From positions 1 through 8,111 of the forward strand of contig DAIDJI010000227.1 in the NCBI GenBank assembly GCA_027451455.1: 8,111 nucleotides of DNA, given 5' to 3'. Position 1 is the first letter of the stretch. The number at the start of each line of letters is the position of its first letter. Made by a program: the position numbers and the translations under genes. Under the pieces are notes generated by a model. It was not told where the DNA came from and did no database searches. It saw only the letters and a list, made by a program, of their open reading frames with translations. This stretch comes from Planctomycetales bacterium. GTDB taxonomy: Bacteria > Planctomycetota > Planctomycetia > Isosphaerales > Isosphaeraceae. Positions 1 to 6,113 of this stretch are shown here, in pieces.

Positions 1-2
1 TC

Positions 3-701
3 CGCTTCACGGCCGACGCCTCGCACGAGCTACGGAGCCCGCTCGCCGCGATGCGGGCGGCCGTCGAGATCGCCCTCCAGCGCCCGCGGGACCCGGACGA
101 ATACCGGACCGTCCTCGCGACGCTCGGCGAGCAATCCGAGCGGCTGACGGCCCTCGTGAACGGCCTTCTCCTGCTGGCGCGGGCGGATGCGGGAGAAGTG
201 GCGATCCGTCGCGAGGCGGTCGACCTCTCGGCCCTCGCGTCCGACGTGGTCGAGATGTTCGAGCCGCTCGCCGAGGAGTGCGGGATTCGCCTGGCTGCCG
301 AGGCCGCGGGCCCGGTGATCCTCGCGGGCGACCCGTCGCGCCTCCGGCAACTGATCACCAACCTCGTCGACAACGCCGTCCGGTTCACGGAGCCGGGCGG
401 CGAGGTAGCGTTGCGGGTTCAAAAGGGGGCGGACCGGGTGATCCTTCGCGTGAAGGATACGGGGATCGGCATCCCGGCGGATTCCCTGCCGCACGTCTTC
501 GAGCGGTTCTATCAGGCCGACGACGCCCGACGCTCCGGCGGCTGCGGGCTGGGCCTGAGCATCTGCCACTGGATCGCGAAGGCCCACGGCGGGACGATCT
601 CCGCCGAGAGTCGAGCGGGTCAGGGGACGGAATTCACGGTCGCGTTTCCAGTGGCCGCCGCCGACCGGAAGGAGCCCACCGGCGCGACCGCGGGGACGTA
701 G
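3..701 (+). CDS. Sensor histidine kinase, C-terminal part (5' end outside window)
   Basis: This is the catalytic half of a two-component sensor kinase, an inner-membrane protein that autophosphorylates on histidine and passes the phosphate to a response regulator. The reading frame is open from base 3, so the sensor, membrane and any HAMP segments lie upstream of the window. The 232 visible residues begin inside the dimerisation domain at the H-box ASHELRSPL, with the phospho-accepting His at visible residue 8. They continue through the N-box (NLVDNAVRF, about 120-128), the G1 box DTGIGIP (about 152), an F-box (FERFYQ) and the G2 box GGCGLGLS (about 179-186). All ATP-binding motifs look intact. 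The layout resembles CusS/heavy-metal-type and other HAMP kinases, but the signal cannot be told from this half. The partner regulator is probably upstream, since the next gene is convergent and unrelated. The frame ends in TAG. Confidence 0.93.
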   Translation, partial: RFTADASHELRSPLAAMRAAVEIALQRPRDPDEYRTVLATLGEQSERLTALVNGLLLLARADAGEVAIRREAVDLSALASDVVEMFEPLAEECGIRLAAEAAGPVILAGDPSRLRQLITNLVDNAVRFTEPGGEVALRVQKGADRVILRVKDTGIGIPADSLPHVFERFYQADDARRSGGCGLGLSICHWIAKAHGGTISAESRAGQGTEFTVAFPVAAADRKEPTGATAGT

Positions 702-787
702 CCGACGGAGACAAGCTGGCTCCGAGAGAGGGCAAGCGCGGAGATCGATCTGGCGGGCTCACCCTGCCCGGATGGCGGGTTGGCGAG

Positions 788-1384
788 TCAGGGCAAGAGG
801 TCGTTGACAGCGATCCTGCCGACATCGACGCCGTCGATCGTTAGCGGGACCTCCTGACCGGGCCGGTAGACCTCGATCGATCGATATTCCCCCCGGCGCG
901 GGTTGGAATGGACCTCCACCTGTCGGTCGACCAGGTTGATGATCCAGTAGGTCGCGATCCGGCCGCGGGCGAAGGCGTCGCGCTTCGGGCCGCGGTCGCG
1001 GTCGAGGCTGGTGTCGGCGGCCTCCACGAGCAGGGCGACATCCTTCGGCCCGGGGTGGCGACGTCGATAGTCGTCCCGACCGCCGCGGACCACCGCCAGG
1101 TCCGGTTCGGGCTCGTCGAACCGGGCGATCCGGACCGGCTTCTCCTCGCGGATGGACCAGCCGGGCGGTAGCCGACGGCCGATCTGGTCGTGGGCATTCT
1201 CGACAGCCCAGACATCCGGCGGCTTCTGAGTCATCTTCGTCACCAGATAGCCATCGATCAGCTCGACGCGATTGTTGTCGAGGATGCCGGCCTCGGCCAT
1301 CCGTTCGTATTCGACGACGTTCAGCCGGTAGACCTCGGGCGCGGCCAGCGATCGTGCCTGGAGTCGCGGGGCGACGGTGGACAT
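788..1384 (-). CDS. Uma2 family (DUF820) restriction endonuclease-like protein
   Basis: The 198-aa product matches Uma2/DUF820 proteins, which have a PD-(D/E)XK nuclease-like fold and are often multicopy in Planctomycetes and Cyanobacteria. Their cellular role is unsettled. Visible family motifs are VELIDGYL (about 40-47), EPEPDLAVVRG (91-101, with Asp95 the probable metal ligand), ALLVEAADTSLD (117-128, Glu121), Lys134, and AFARGRIATYWIINLVDRQVEV (137-158), which is the usual core strand and helix. The C-terminus ends in the common DGVDVGRIAVNDLLP. I chose the ATG at 1384 because GGGGAG lies 7 nt upstream. An in-frame ATG at 1423 would add 13 residues, but it overlaps the -10 hexamer of the likely promoter and has no good ribosome site. 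The gene is convergent with the histidine kinase and divergent from the small gene at 1649. The family call is firm; nuclease activity is not shown by the sequence. Confidence 0.9.
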   Translation of the reverse strand: MSTVAPRLQARSLAAPEVYRLNVVEYERMAEAGILDNNRVELIDGYLVTKMTQKPPDVWAVENAHDQIGRRLPPGWSIREEKPVRIARFDEPEPDLAVVRGGRDDYRRRHPGPKDVALLVEAADTSLDRDRGPKRDAFARGRIATYWIINLVDRQVEVHSNPRRGEYRSIEVYRPGQEVPLTIDGVDVGRIAVNDLLP

Positions 1385-1421
1385 CTCGATTCTCCCCGTG
1401 GAGGCGACGGAAACGGACTTC

Positions 1422-1459
1422 ATCGTAAGGCCGATTCCCCGGGCGGTCGAGGGCGATCC
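1422..1459 (-). promoter_or_regulatory. Probable sigma70-type promoter for the Uma2 gene, within a repeated 38-bp element
   Basis: Read on the minus strand, TCGACC (1450-1445) and TACGAT (1427-1422) are separated by exactly 17 bp. This would place transcription start near 1415, about 30 nt ahead of the start at 1384. The whole 38 bp, including the spacer and a GGATC block before the -35, matches the element at 5999-6036 at 32 of 38 positions by my count. The positions and match are seen; promoter function is inferred. Confidence 0.55.
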
Positions 1460-1571
1460 GCGCGGTCGGCGTGGGAGCGGCCTTCAGGGGCGTCCCGACG
1501 GAGAAAACCCGCTCCGATGCCCGGCCGTCTGCCGACGGCCCTGGCCGAGATTCGTGAAACGCCGTCCCGTG

Positions 1572-1600
1572 TTGGCCGGGATGCGGTGCGAGGCTAAAAT
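1572..1600 (+). promoter_or_regulatory. Probable sigma70-type promoter for the small gene at 1649
   Basis: TTGGCC at 1572-1577 is followed after 17 bp by TAAAAT at 1595-1600, one mismatch from the consensus -10. Start of transcription would fall near 1607, leaving a leader of about 40 nt that contains the Shine-Dalgarno at 1635-1640. Confidence 0.5.
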
Positions 1601-1648
1601 GAGCGAGAGGGATCAAAATGCGACCGCAACGGCCGGAGGGCGGATGTT

Positions 1649-1933
1649 ATGCCTGCGATTTCGGAGTCGGAAGCCGCCGATAGGCTCGCCCGCGGGGTTG
1701 AGACGGCCAGACCATCGGATCTGCCGGAAATCTATTCCGAGTTGTTTCCCGATCGGCCCCCGACGGCGTCCCCGGTTGCGAGCGAGATCGCGAGTCATAT
1801 CCGGAGCGGTCTCGAGGCCGAGGAGCTGGTGGACCTCTGGAACGTCGTGTTCCCGGAAGATCGCCACGTCTGGTACGACGAGGAGGAACGCGCCATCCAT
1901 TTCAACGAGAAGATGGTCGGTTACGCCGATTGA
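1649..1933 (+). CDS. Uncharacterised small protein, 94 aa
   Basis: I do not recognise this family. The ATG at 1649 is preceded by GGAGGG at 1635-1640 with 8 nt spacing, and a promoter-like pair lies at 1572-1600, so expression is plausible. An ATG at 1644 is in another frame and too close to the ribosome site. The product is acidic, with no signal peptide or membrane segment. The N-terminal half looks helical (SESEAADRLARGVE, LPEIYSELFP). The C-terminal part (about 55-91) is rich in aromatic and acidic residues: LVDLWNVVFPEDRHVWYDEEERAIHFNEKM. That end might form a small beta-containing core. It is divergent from the Uma2 gene, and a probable HEPN-like remnant follows 37 bp downstream. A toxin-antitoxin partner role is possible from size and neighbours, but nothing in the sequence proves it. 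Confidence 0.7.
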   Translation: MPAISESEAADRLARGVETARPSDLPEIYSELFPDRPPTASPVASEIASHIRSGLEAEELVDLWNVVFPEDRHVWYDEEERAIHFNEKMVGYAD

Positions 1934-1970
1934 GTCCATCCTACGCCCGTTCGTCCAGCGGAAACACACG

Positions 1971-2075
1971 ATGCCGGCCACAGCCCTCCAGCACTTCGAC
2001 GAGGATATTGTCAGGGCCCGAGCCATCATCGTGCAGGCGGACCCGATGAGATCGCAGAGGATTGGTTTGCGCTGA
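1971..2075 (+). pseudogene. Possible 5' remnant of a HEPN-like (RiboL-PSP-HEPN type) gene
   Basis: The 34-codon frame begins MPATALQHFDEDIVRARAII and continues VQADP. From memory this resembles the N-terminus of planctomycete RiboL-PSP-HEPN-like proteins, which normally run for some 200 residues more; I could not check this by search. Similarity stops after QADP, and the frame ends nine codons later at TGA. A second frame runs on from about 2046 (DEIAEDWFALKVAAS and onward) and closes at 2162-2164 without a start codon of its own. The simplest reading is a gene that lost most of its body by deletion or frameshift. A genuine small protein is the alternative; the ribosome site (GGAA, about 8 nt upstream) is weak. 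Confidence 0.4.
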
Positions 2076-2160
2076 AGGTCGCAGCGTCGAGAAAAGGGAG
2101 TCGTAAGGGGATCTTGAAGCGACGCCCATTCCCCACCCATCCGTCGGCGGAGGCAGTCGG

Positions 2161-3105
2161 GTGACAAGCCGAGACGTCCTGGGAGTGGCCGCCATCGTTC
2201 TGGTTTACGCCTCGGCCTTCCTAGGTCTTTGGCTGATCCAGCGTCGGGCTCGAAGGCGCGTCCAGCAGGAGAAGAGGACGGGGCGACTGCCCTCGCGTCG
2301 GTCGCCGATCCGGCCAGTTCCGCCGAATCCCGTCCTGATCGCGACCGCCCTTGTGCTCCTGGCGTTTGCACCTGTGGTTTTGTGGGCTGGGGAAACAGCT
2401 CTTGGCTGGCTGATTGTACCTCCCGAAGCCTGGGAAGATCTGAGGATCCCGACCTTCCGGCAATCGTTGCGATCGACCCTGGACTGGTGGCTCATCCTGG
2501 CGGGGATTGGGTTCCTTGGAGGATTTGGCGGCTGGGTTTGCAGTCGCGTGGTCCAGTGGCTCGAGAAGCGGTTCGAGGATCGAGCCGTGTCGCGGTCGGC
2601 GGAGCTGGTGAAAGCGGGTCAACTCGACGAGGCCATCGCGACCTTGCGGCAGGCCATCGACGCCGACGGCCCGTCCAGCACACGCCTGGACCACCTGGCC
2701 GCCTGCCTGATGGACCGGGAACGCTGGGCCGAAGCCTTGCAGGTCTCGCTTGAAATCGAGGATCGCTATCCTCTCGTTCTCGTCCAGGCCAATCGTCGCC
2801 GGAAGTTCCTGGCGATCTGCCATCTGGGTCGGCCCGAGGTCGCGGCCGCTCAGTTCTTCAAGGGCTCCTCCGGCAACTGGCCGGGGGGAAGGATCGTCGA
2901 TCTCTGCTCCTACTGCCAGATGCTCATCGACCTGGGCCTGATCGACCGGGCCTGGGATCAGCTCCGGTCGGCCGAGGTCCTGTACGGCCGGGGGACGATC
3001 CAGGAAGCCGAAAGGCCGCGATTCCGGAAGGAAATCGATGCCTGCCGGACCCGCCTGGCGGAGCACTTCGCCGACGAGAAGCCAGACCCTCTCGACGAGC
3101 TATGA
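2161..3105 (+). CDS. Membrane-anchored TPR-like protein of unknown function
   Basis: The 314-aa product has three hydrophobic segments: about 6-26 (VLGVAAIVLVYASAFLGLWL), 57-75 (PVLIATALVLLAFAPVVLW) and 109-128 (WWLILAGIGFLGGFGGWVC). A very basic loop (RRARRRVQQEKR, 28-39) follows the first and suggests a cytoplasmic face there. From about 143 the protein is helical with TPR-like pairs, for example SAELVKAGQLDEAIATLRQAI (146-166), ACLMDRERWAEALQVSLEI (181-199) and LIDLGLIDRAWDQLRSAEVL (255-274). TPR domains usually bind other proteins, so a scaffold or assembly role at the membrane is likely, but the partner is unknown. The start is GTG, supported by GGAGG at 2149-2153 with 7 nt spacing. The GTG overlaps a TGA (2162-2164) closing the upstream remnant frame. 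The downstream neighbour is convergent, so the gene is probably transcribed alone or from an upstream promoter. Confidence 0.85.
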   Translation: MTSRDVLGVAAIVLVYASAFLGLWLIQRRARRRVQQEKRTGRLPSRRSPIRPVPPNPVLIATALVLLAFAPVVLWAGETALGWLIVPPEAWEDLRIPTFRQSLRSTLDWWLILAGIGFLGGFGGWVCSRVVQWLEKRFEDRAVSRSAELVKAGQLDEAIATLRQAIDADGPSSTRLDHLAACLMDRERWAEALQVSLEIEDRYPLVLVQANRRRKFLAICHLGRPEVAAAQFFKGSSGNWPGGRIVDLCSYCQMLIDLGLIDRAWDQLRSAEVLYGRGTIQEAERPRFRKEIDACRTRLAEHFADEKPDPLDEL

Positions 3106-3207
3106 TCGGGTCGCGGACGCGGAGGATGGCTCTCTCGGTCTTCCCGGAGATCGCGCCGCCGCTGGGATGAGTCGTATTTGATTTTTTGTGTGGGCATGGT
3201 AATTTTT

Positions 3208-3286
3208 TGTAGGAGCCGGCTCCAGCCGGCGATTTTGGCGAGCGATTTGACTTCGAGCGGGTCGGGAGCTGGAGCTCCCTCCTACA
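3208..3286. repeat. REP-like inverted repeat with two internal hairpins
   Basis: TGTAGGAG (3208-3215) is mirrored by CTCCTACA (3279-3286), bounding a 79-bp element. Each end carries its own hairpin with a 7-bp stem and 2-nt loop: GCCGGCT/AGCCGGC (3216-3222 and 3224-3230) and GGGAGCT/AGCTCCC (3264-3270 and 3273-3279). GGAGCCGGCTCC (3212-3223) is also a perfect palindrome. The position between the 3' ends of convergent genes and the paired-hairpin layout fit REP/BIME elements. The T-runs lie before rather than after the hairpins on the plus strand, so a classic intrinsic terminator is not evident. Confidence 0.6.
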
Positions 3287-3324
3287 GGGGTTGGTTTTCA
3301 CGTCGATCGAGGATGGTCTTCTTG

Positions 3325-3338
3325 AGGAGCCGGCTCCT
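3325..3338. repeat. 14-bp perfect palindrome, extra copy of the REP-like core
   Basis: AGGAGCCGGCTCCT is a perfect palindrome. It shares the 13-mer AGGAGCCGGCTCC with the left arm of the inverted repeat (3211-3223). It lies 9 bp beyond the stop of the minus-strand fusion gene, where a hairpin could protect or end the transcript. Confidence 0.5.
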
Positions 3339-3347
3339 GTTCGATCT

Positions 3348-5453
3348 TCACCTCTCTCCATCGGCGTCGAGCACTGCTGCGCAGGCACGCCGGAGATACT
3401 CTTCAAAGGCCCAGTTGCCGCTGCTGCCGGTCTGTCGGGTGACGACCAGGTCGAGGCTCGGCACGAACGCGATCAACTGGCCGCCCGAGCCGGGCTTGTA
3501 GCGGGCGTCGGCCGGGATGTTCTGGCCGCCCCGGATTCCCTTCTCGGTCAGTCGCGCCGGCAGTTGCCAGCCGTGCGAAAATGTCTCGGCGTTGATCTTG
3601 AACCGCATCTCCGGACCGTGGACGTCGTGCGACGGGGCCGCGGTCTGTTCGACGAACCAACGCGGGATCACCTGCCTGCCCTCCCATTGGCCGTTGTGGA
3701 GCATGCAATAGGCGATCCGGGCCATCTCGCGCGCTGGCATCCCCAGGCCGTGCGACGGATGTCGGCCGATCTTCGGGCCCCCGTCGTAATACTGGAACCA
3801 CCAGTGCTCGATCCCAAGAGGCTTGAAGAGCGCCTCGATCGCGAACTGGTCATACGGCTTGCCGGTGACGTTCTCGCAGACCAGCGAGGCGTGTGTCAGG
3901 GCGTGGGTCGAGTAGCCGCAGGCTGTCCCGGGATCGAAGGCGAGCTTCTCCGTCTTCGGGTTGCCGCTGTGGCCGAGGATATATTCCCATGTGCCGTCGT
4001 TCGCGGCGCCGGTGGCCTCGGGGCAGATGCCGGACGTGTGGTTCAGCAGTTGCTTGACCGTGATTCTTGCCTTGCGCGGGTCGCTCAGCGGTTGGGCCCA
4101 GGGGATGAAGTCGAACGCCCGGTCGTCGAAGCTCATCCTGCGCGGTGTCTTGCCCTGCTGGCTTTGCTCCGAGGCGATCGCGAGGACCGTCGCACAGACC
4201 GCCTTCGAGCACGAGGCGACGCGTCGGGAATCGGTCACGGCGCTGTTGCCCCGCTCCTCCTGCATCACGAGGTATCCCCGCCGGATGACGACCGCGGCGA
4301 AGTTCCGTCCATCCGACTCGCGGAGCCAGGTGCGCAGGGCTTCCAGCTTCTCCGGGTCCATGCCGGCGAGGCGGCGGATGGAATCCGGGTCGTCGAGCTT
4401 TCGCCAGCCGCCGCGCGACTCGGGCGGCGGGAAGTATTCCTGCGCGGCGGCCTTCGGCGCGGCCGGTGTGGTCAGCTCCTTCAGCTTCGCGTAGACGGCC
4501 GGATCGTCGCGCCGGCCCTCGAAGGTGAAGGGAAAGTGCTGATTGACCTTCTCGGACATGAAGCCCCACGAGGCACCGCTCGCCACGGAGAGCGCGGCGG
4601 CCTGCGCGCCCTGGTCGCCAATCTTCTCGTCCTCGTTGCAGACGACCGGCTTGCCGAATCGCTTCAGGGCCGCGATCCGGGCCGGAATCTCCTTCAGCGG
4701 GGTTCCGTTGAAGTGGATCAGAAGGAAATCGGCCGACTCGGCGACGGCCTCGGGATATCGGCCGTGGCCCAGGCCGCTCGTTGAGACGAGCAATTCGGGC
4801 GCCGTTTTCTTCGCCAGGCGGATCAGCTCGATCTCGCCCGAGACGCTCCGGATCAGCCGGTGGTCGAAGCCGCTGTGGTCGAATTCGTTGGCGATCTCGA
4901 GGACGACATTACGGTAGCCCTGGTCGCGAATCCAGCGCGCCACGTGGACCACCGCGGCCCGGATGGCGGTCTCATCCGCGAGAACCTGGTCCTGCCGCTG
5001 ATAAAAACAGCCGAGGATGACGACCAGCCCCGATCGATCGGCCGCCTCGATCACGCGGGCGGCGCGGGCGAGGTACGAGGGGCGGAGCGAGCCGTCGGAC
5101 TCGAACGCCGAGTTCCGTGCCCCCTCGTAGCCGGGCATCCCGCCCTGGAGGTTGATCGTGAAGGCGTTGACGCCGTTCGCGGCGTAGTCGGGAAGGTGCG
5201 AGAGGAAGCGGTCCGTAATGGCGTCCGGGTTCACGTCGTTCCGGTGACGATCCTCGAAGATCGCGTTGACCATCCGGACGTTCATCAAAAGGCCCTCAGC
5301 GGGCGCGCCTCGGTTGACGACTTTCTCATTGAGGAACCATTGCGCGCCTCGGATCGAGACATGGGTTCGCGGCGTGAAGGGCGCCTCGGAAGGGTGGACC
5401 GCCCCCGCGGCGAGCAGGACGACGGCCAGGCTGATCGGGATCGCAGGTCTCAT
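3348..5453 (-). CDS. Secreted fusion: clan GH-A-like glycoside hydrolase plus serine beta-lactamase-like domain
   Basis: The 701-aa protein has a signal peptide (about 1-24, PSEA before the likely cut). Residues about 28-328 look like a cellulase/GH5-like TIM barrel. EIANE (186-190) gives the Asn-Glu pair expected for the acid/base, and KPVVCNEDE (268-276) gives a candidate nucleophile, Glu274 or Glu276. An Ala/Pro-rich linker (about 329-347) follows. Residues about 350-695 resemble beta-lactamase/transpeptidase-like (S12-type) hydrolases: the SxxK motif is Ser414-Cys-Ser-Lys417, LLNHTSG lies at 469-475, YST (514-516) stands where YxN is usual, and PGSGGQLIAFVPSLDLVV is the third-motif strand. 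It may act on an extracellular glycan or ester; the substrate is unknown. The start has AGGAG 7 nt upstream. There is no internal stop or visible frameshift, so the fusion is intact. It probably shares a transcript with the DUF1801 gene 73 bp upstream. Confidence 0.88.
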   Translation of the reverse strand: MRPAIPISLAVVLLAAGAVHPSEAPFTPRTHVSIRGAQWFLNEKVVNRGAPAEGLLMNVRMVNAIFEDRHRNDVNPDAITDRFLSHLPDYAANGVNAFTINLQGGMPGYEGARNSAFESDGSLRPSYLARAARVIEAADRSGLVVILGCFYQRQDQVLADETAIRAAVVHVARWIRDQGYRNVVLEIANEFDHSGFDHRLIRSVSGEIELIRLAKKTAPELLVSTSGLGHGRYPEAVAESADFLLIHFNGTPLKEIPARIAALKRFGKPVVCNEDEKIGDQGAQAAALSVASGASWGFMSEKVNQHFPFTFEGRRDDPAVYAKLKELTTPAAPKAAAQEYFPPPESRGGWRKLDDPDSIRRLAGMDPEKLEALRTWLRESDGRNFAAVVIRRGYLVMQEERGNSAVTDSRRVASCSKAVCATVLAIASEQSQQGKTPRRMSFDDRAFDFIPWAQPLSDPRKARITVKQLLNHTSGICPEATGAANDGTWEYILGHSGNPKTEKLAFDPGTACGYSTHALTHASLVCENVTGKPYDQFAIEALFKPLGIEHWWFQYYDGGPKIGRHPSHGLGMPAREMARIAYCMLHNGQWEGRQVIPRWFVEQTAAPSHDVHGPEMRFKINAETFSHGWQLPARLTEKGIRGGQNIPADARYKPGSGGQLIAFVPSLDLVVTRQTGSSGNWAFEEYLRRACAAVLDADGER

Positions 5454-5492
5454 GTCGGTGCTCCTATGGTGCTGAGCTTCCGGATTCCGACC

Positions 5493-5510
5493 GGCGGCGA
5501 GGGTGCCGCC
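5493..5510 (-). terminator. Short GC hairpin between two co-directional genes
   Basis: GGCGGC (5493-5498) and GCCGCC (5505-5510) form a 6-bp stem with a 6-nt loop, 17 bp downstream of the DUF1801 stop and 39 bp upstream of the fusion-gene start. No T-tract follows on the minus strand, so it is more likely an attenuating or processing hairpin than a full terminator. Confidence 0.25.
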
Positions 5511-5526
5511 CTCTTTCTCGCCCTCC

Positions 5527-5925
5527 TCAACCGGCCGCCTTTTTCACGAGCGAGCCGATCGTGGCTTCCTCGGCCGCGGTCAGGTCGGTCAGCGCGAAGG
5601 AGGTCGGCCACATCCGGCCGTCGTCGAGCCGTGCCTCCTCGCTGAAACCGATCGTCATATAACGCTCGGTCTTCCCCATGATCACGCCGCGGAAGAAGCA
5701 AACGACCTTGCCTTCGCGGGCGTAGGCAGGCATCCCATACCAGACCTTCGGCACCAGCGCAGGGGCGCTGGTGCGGATCAGGGCGTGGAGTCGCTCGCCC
5801 ATCCCACGATAGGGCTCCGACATCTCGGCGATCTTCGCAAGCACGGCGGCCTCGCCATCGGCGTGGTCGGTGCGAGGACTCTTCCGCGGGGCGGCGGCCC
5901 TCTCCGTTCGCTTGCTTTCCGACAT
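5527..5925 (-). CDS. DUF1801 domain-containing protein
   Basis: The 132-aa product carries a DUF1801 (YdhG/Fra-like) domain. The most telling stretch is VPKVWYGMPAYAREGKVVCFF (about 65-85), the family's aromatic-Gly-Met-Pro core. YMTIGFSEEARLDDGRMWPTSFAL and a C-terminal helix (LTAAEEATIGSLVKKA) follow. The N-terminus (MSESKRTERAAAPRKSPR) is basic and probably disordered. Some family members have been linked to iron handling, but most have no known role, so I give no function. I chose the ATG at 5925 because AGGGA lies about 6 nt upstream; the open frame continues upstream to 6144 but that extension crosses the likely promoter and does not resemble the family. The gene is divergent from the RCK gene, with a predicted leader of about 65 nt, and the fusion gene follows on the same strand. 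Confidence 0.85.
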   Translation of the reverse strand: MSESKRTERAAAPRKSPRTDHADGEAAVLAKIAEMSEPYRGMGERLHALIRTSAPALVPKVWYGMPAYAREGKVVCFFRGVIMGKTERYMTIGFSEEARLDDGRMWPTSFALTDLTAAEEATIGSLVKKAAG

Positions 5926-5998
5926 GTTCTTTCCCTTCCCGAGGAACCTCGGAAACCGTTGCCAGGGGCCATGACCGAAAGGTGCTTCCCGCGCGACC

Positions 5999-6036
5999 AT
6001 CCTAAGCCGGTTTCCCCGTGCGGTCGAGGGTGATCC
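5999..6036 (-). promoter_or_regulatory. Probable promoter of the DUF1801 gene, second copy of the 38-bp element
   Basis: On the minus strand TCGACC (6027-6022) and TAGGAT (6004-5999) are 17 bp apart, the same hexamers and spacing as upstream of the Uma2 gene. Transcription would begin near 5992. Conservation covers the GGATC block, CCC, the -35, 13 of 17 spacer positions (including CGGGGAA) and 5 of 6 bases of the -10. Confidence 0.55.
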
Positions 6037-6046
6037 ATCGGGTTGG

Positions 6047-6075
6047 TTGGATTCGCGAATGGCGTCGGTTATCAT
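6047..6075 (+). promoter_or_regulatory. Probable sigma70-type promoter for the RCK-domain gene
   Basis: TTGGAT at 6047-6052 and TATCAT at 6070-6075 are 17 bp apart; the -10 has one mismatch to consensus. Transcription would begin near 6082, which argues for the ATG at 6114 and against an in-frame GTG at 6018. Confidence 0.5.
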
Positions 6076-6113
6076 CGCAACGGAATCGAGAACCCGATGT
6101 CCGGGCGAGTGCC

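Noticed and set aside
762..787. Possible terminator between the kinase and Uma2 genes
   Set aside because: The best stem (CCCG/CGGG, loop of 5) is only 4 bp and no T-run follows on either strand.
759..1616. 285-codon minus-strand frame overlapping the Uma2 gene
   Set aside because: Its product is Arg/Pro-rich low-complexity sequence and it overlaps the Uma2 gene, which has family motifs, in the same direction.
3181..3210. Repeated ATTTTTTGT as an intrinsic terminator of the TPR gene
   Set aside because: Two T-runs are present (3182-3187 and 3203-3208), but no GC-rich hairpin lies directly before either on the plus strand.
3291..4784. Long open frame of 497 codons on the plus strand
   Set aside because: It lies antisense to the fusion gene, whose product has clear catalytic motifs, a signal peptide and a ribosome site. 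The plus-strand product is Arg/Gly/Val-rich with no recognisable domain, as expected of a high-GC shadow.
6018..6113. GTG start giving a 32-residue N-terminal extension of the RCK protein
   Set aside because: The extension crosses the predicted promoters on both strands and is not hydrophobic; the ATG at 6114 starts just before the membrane part.
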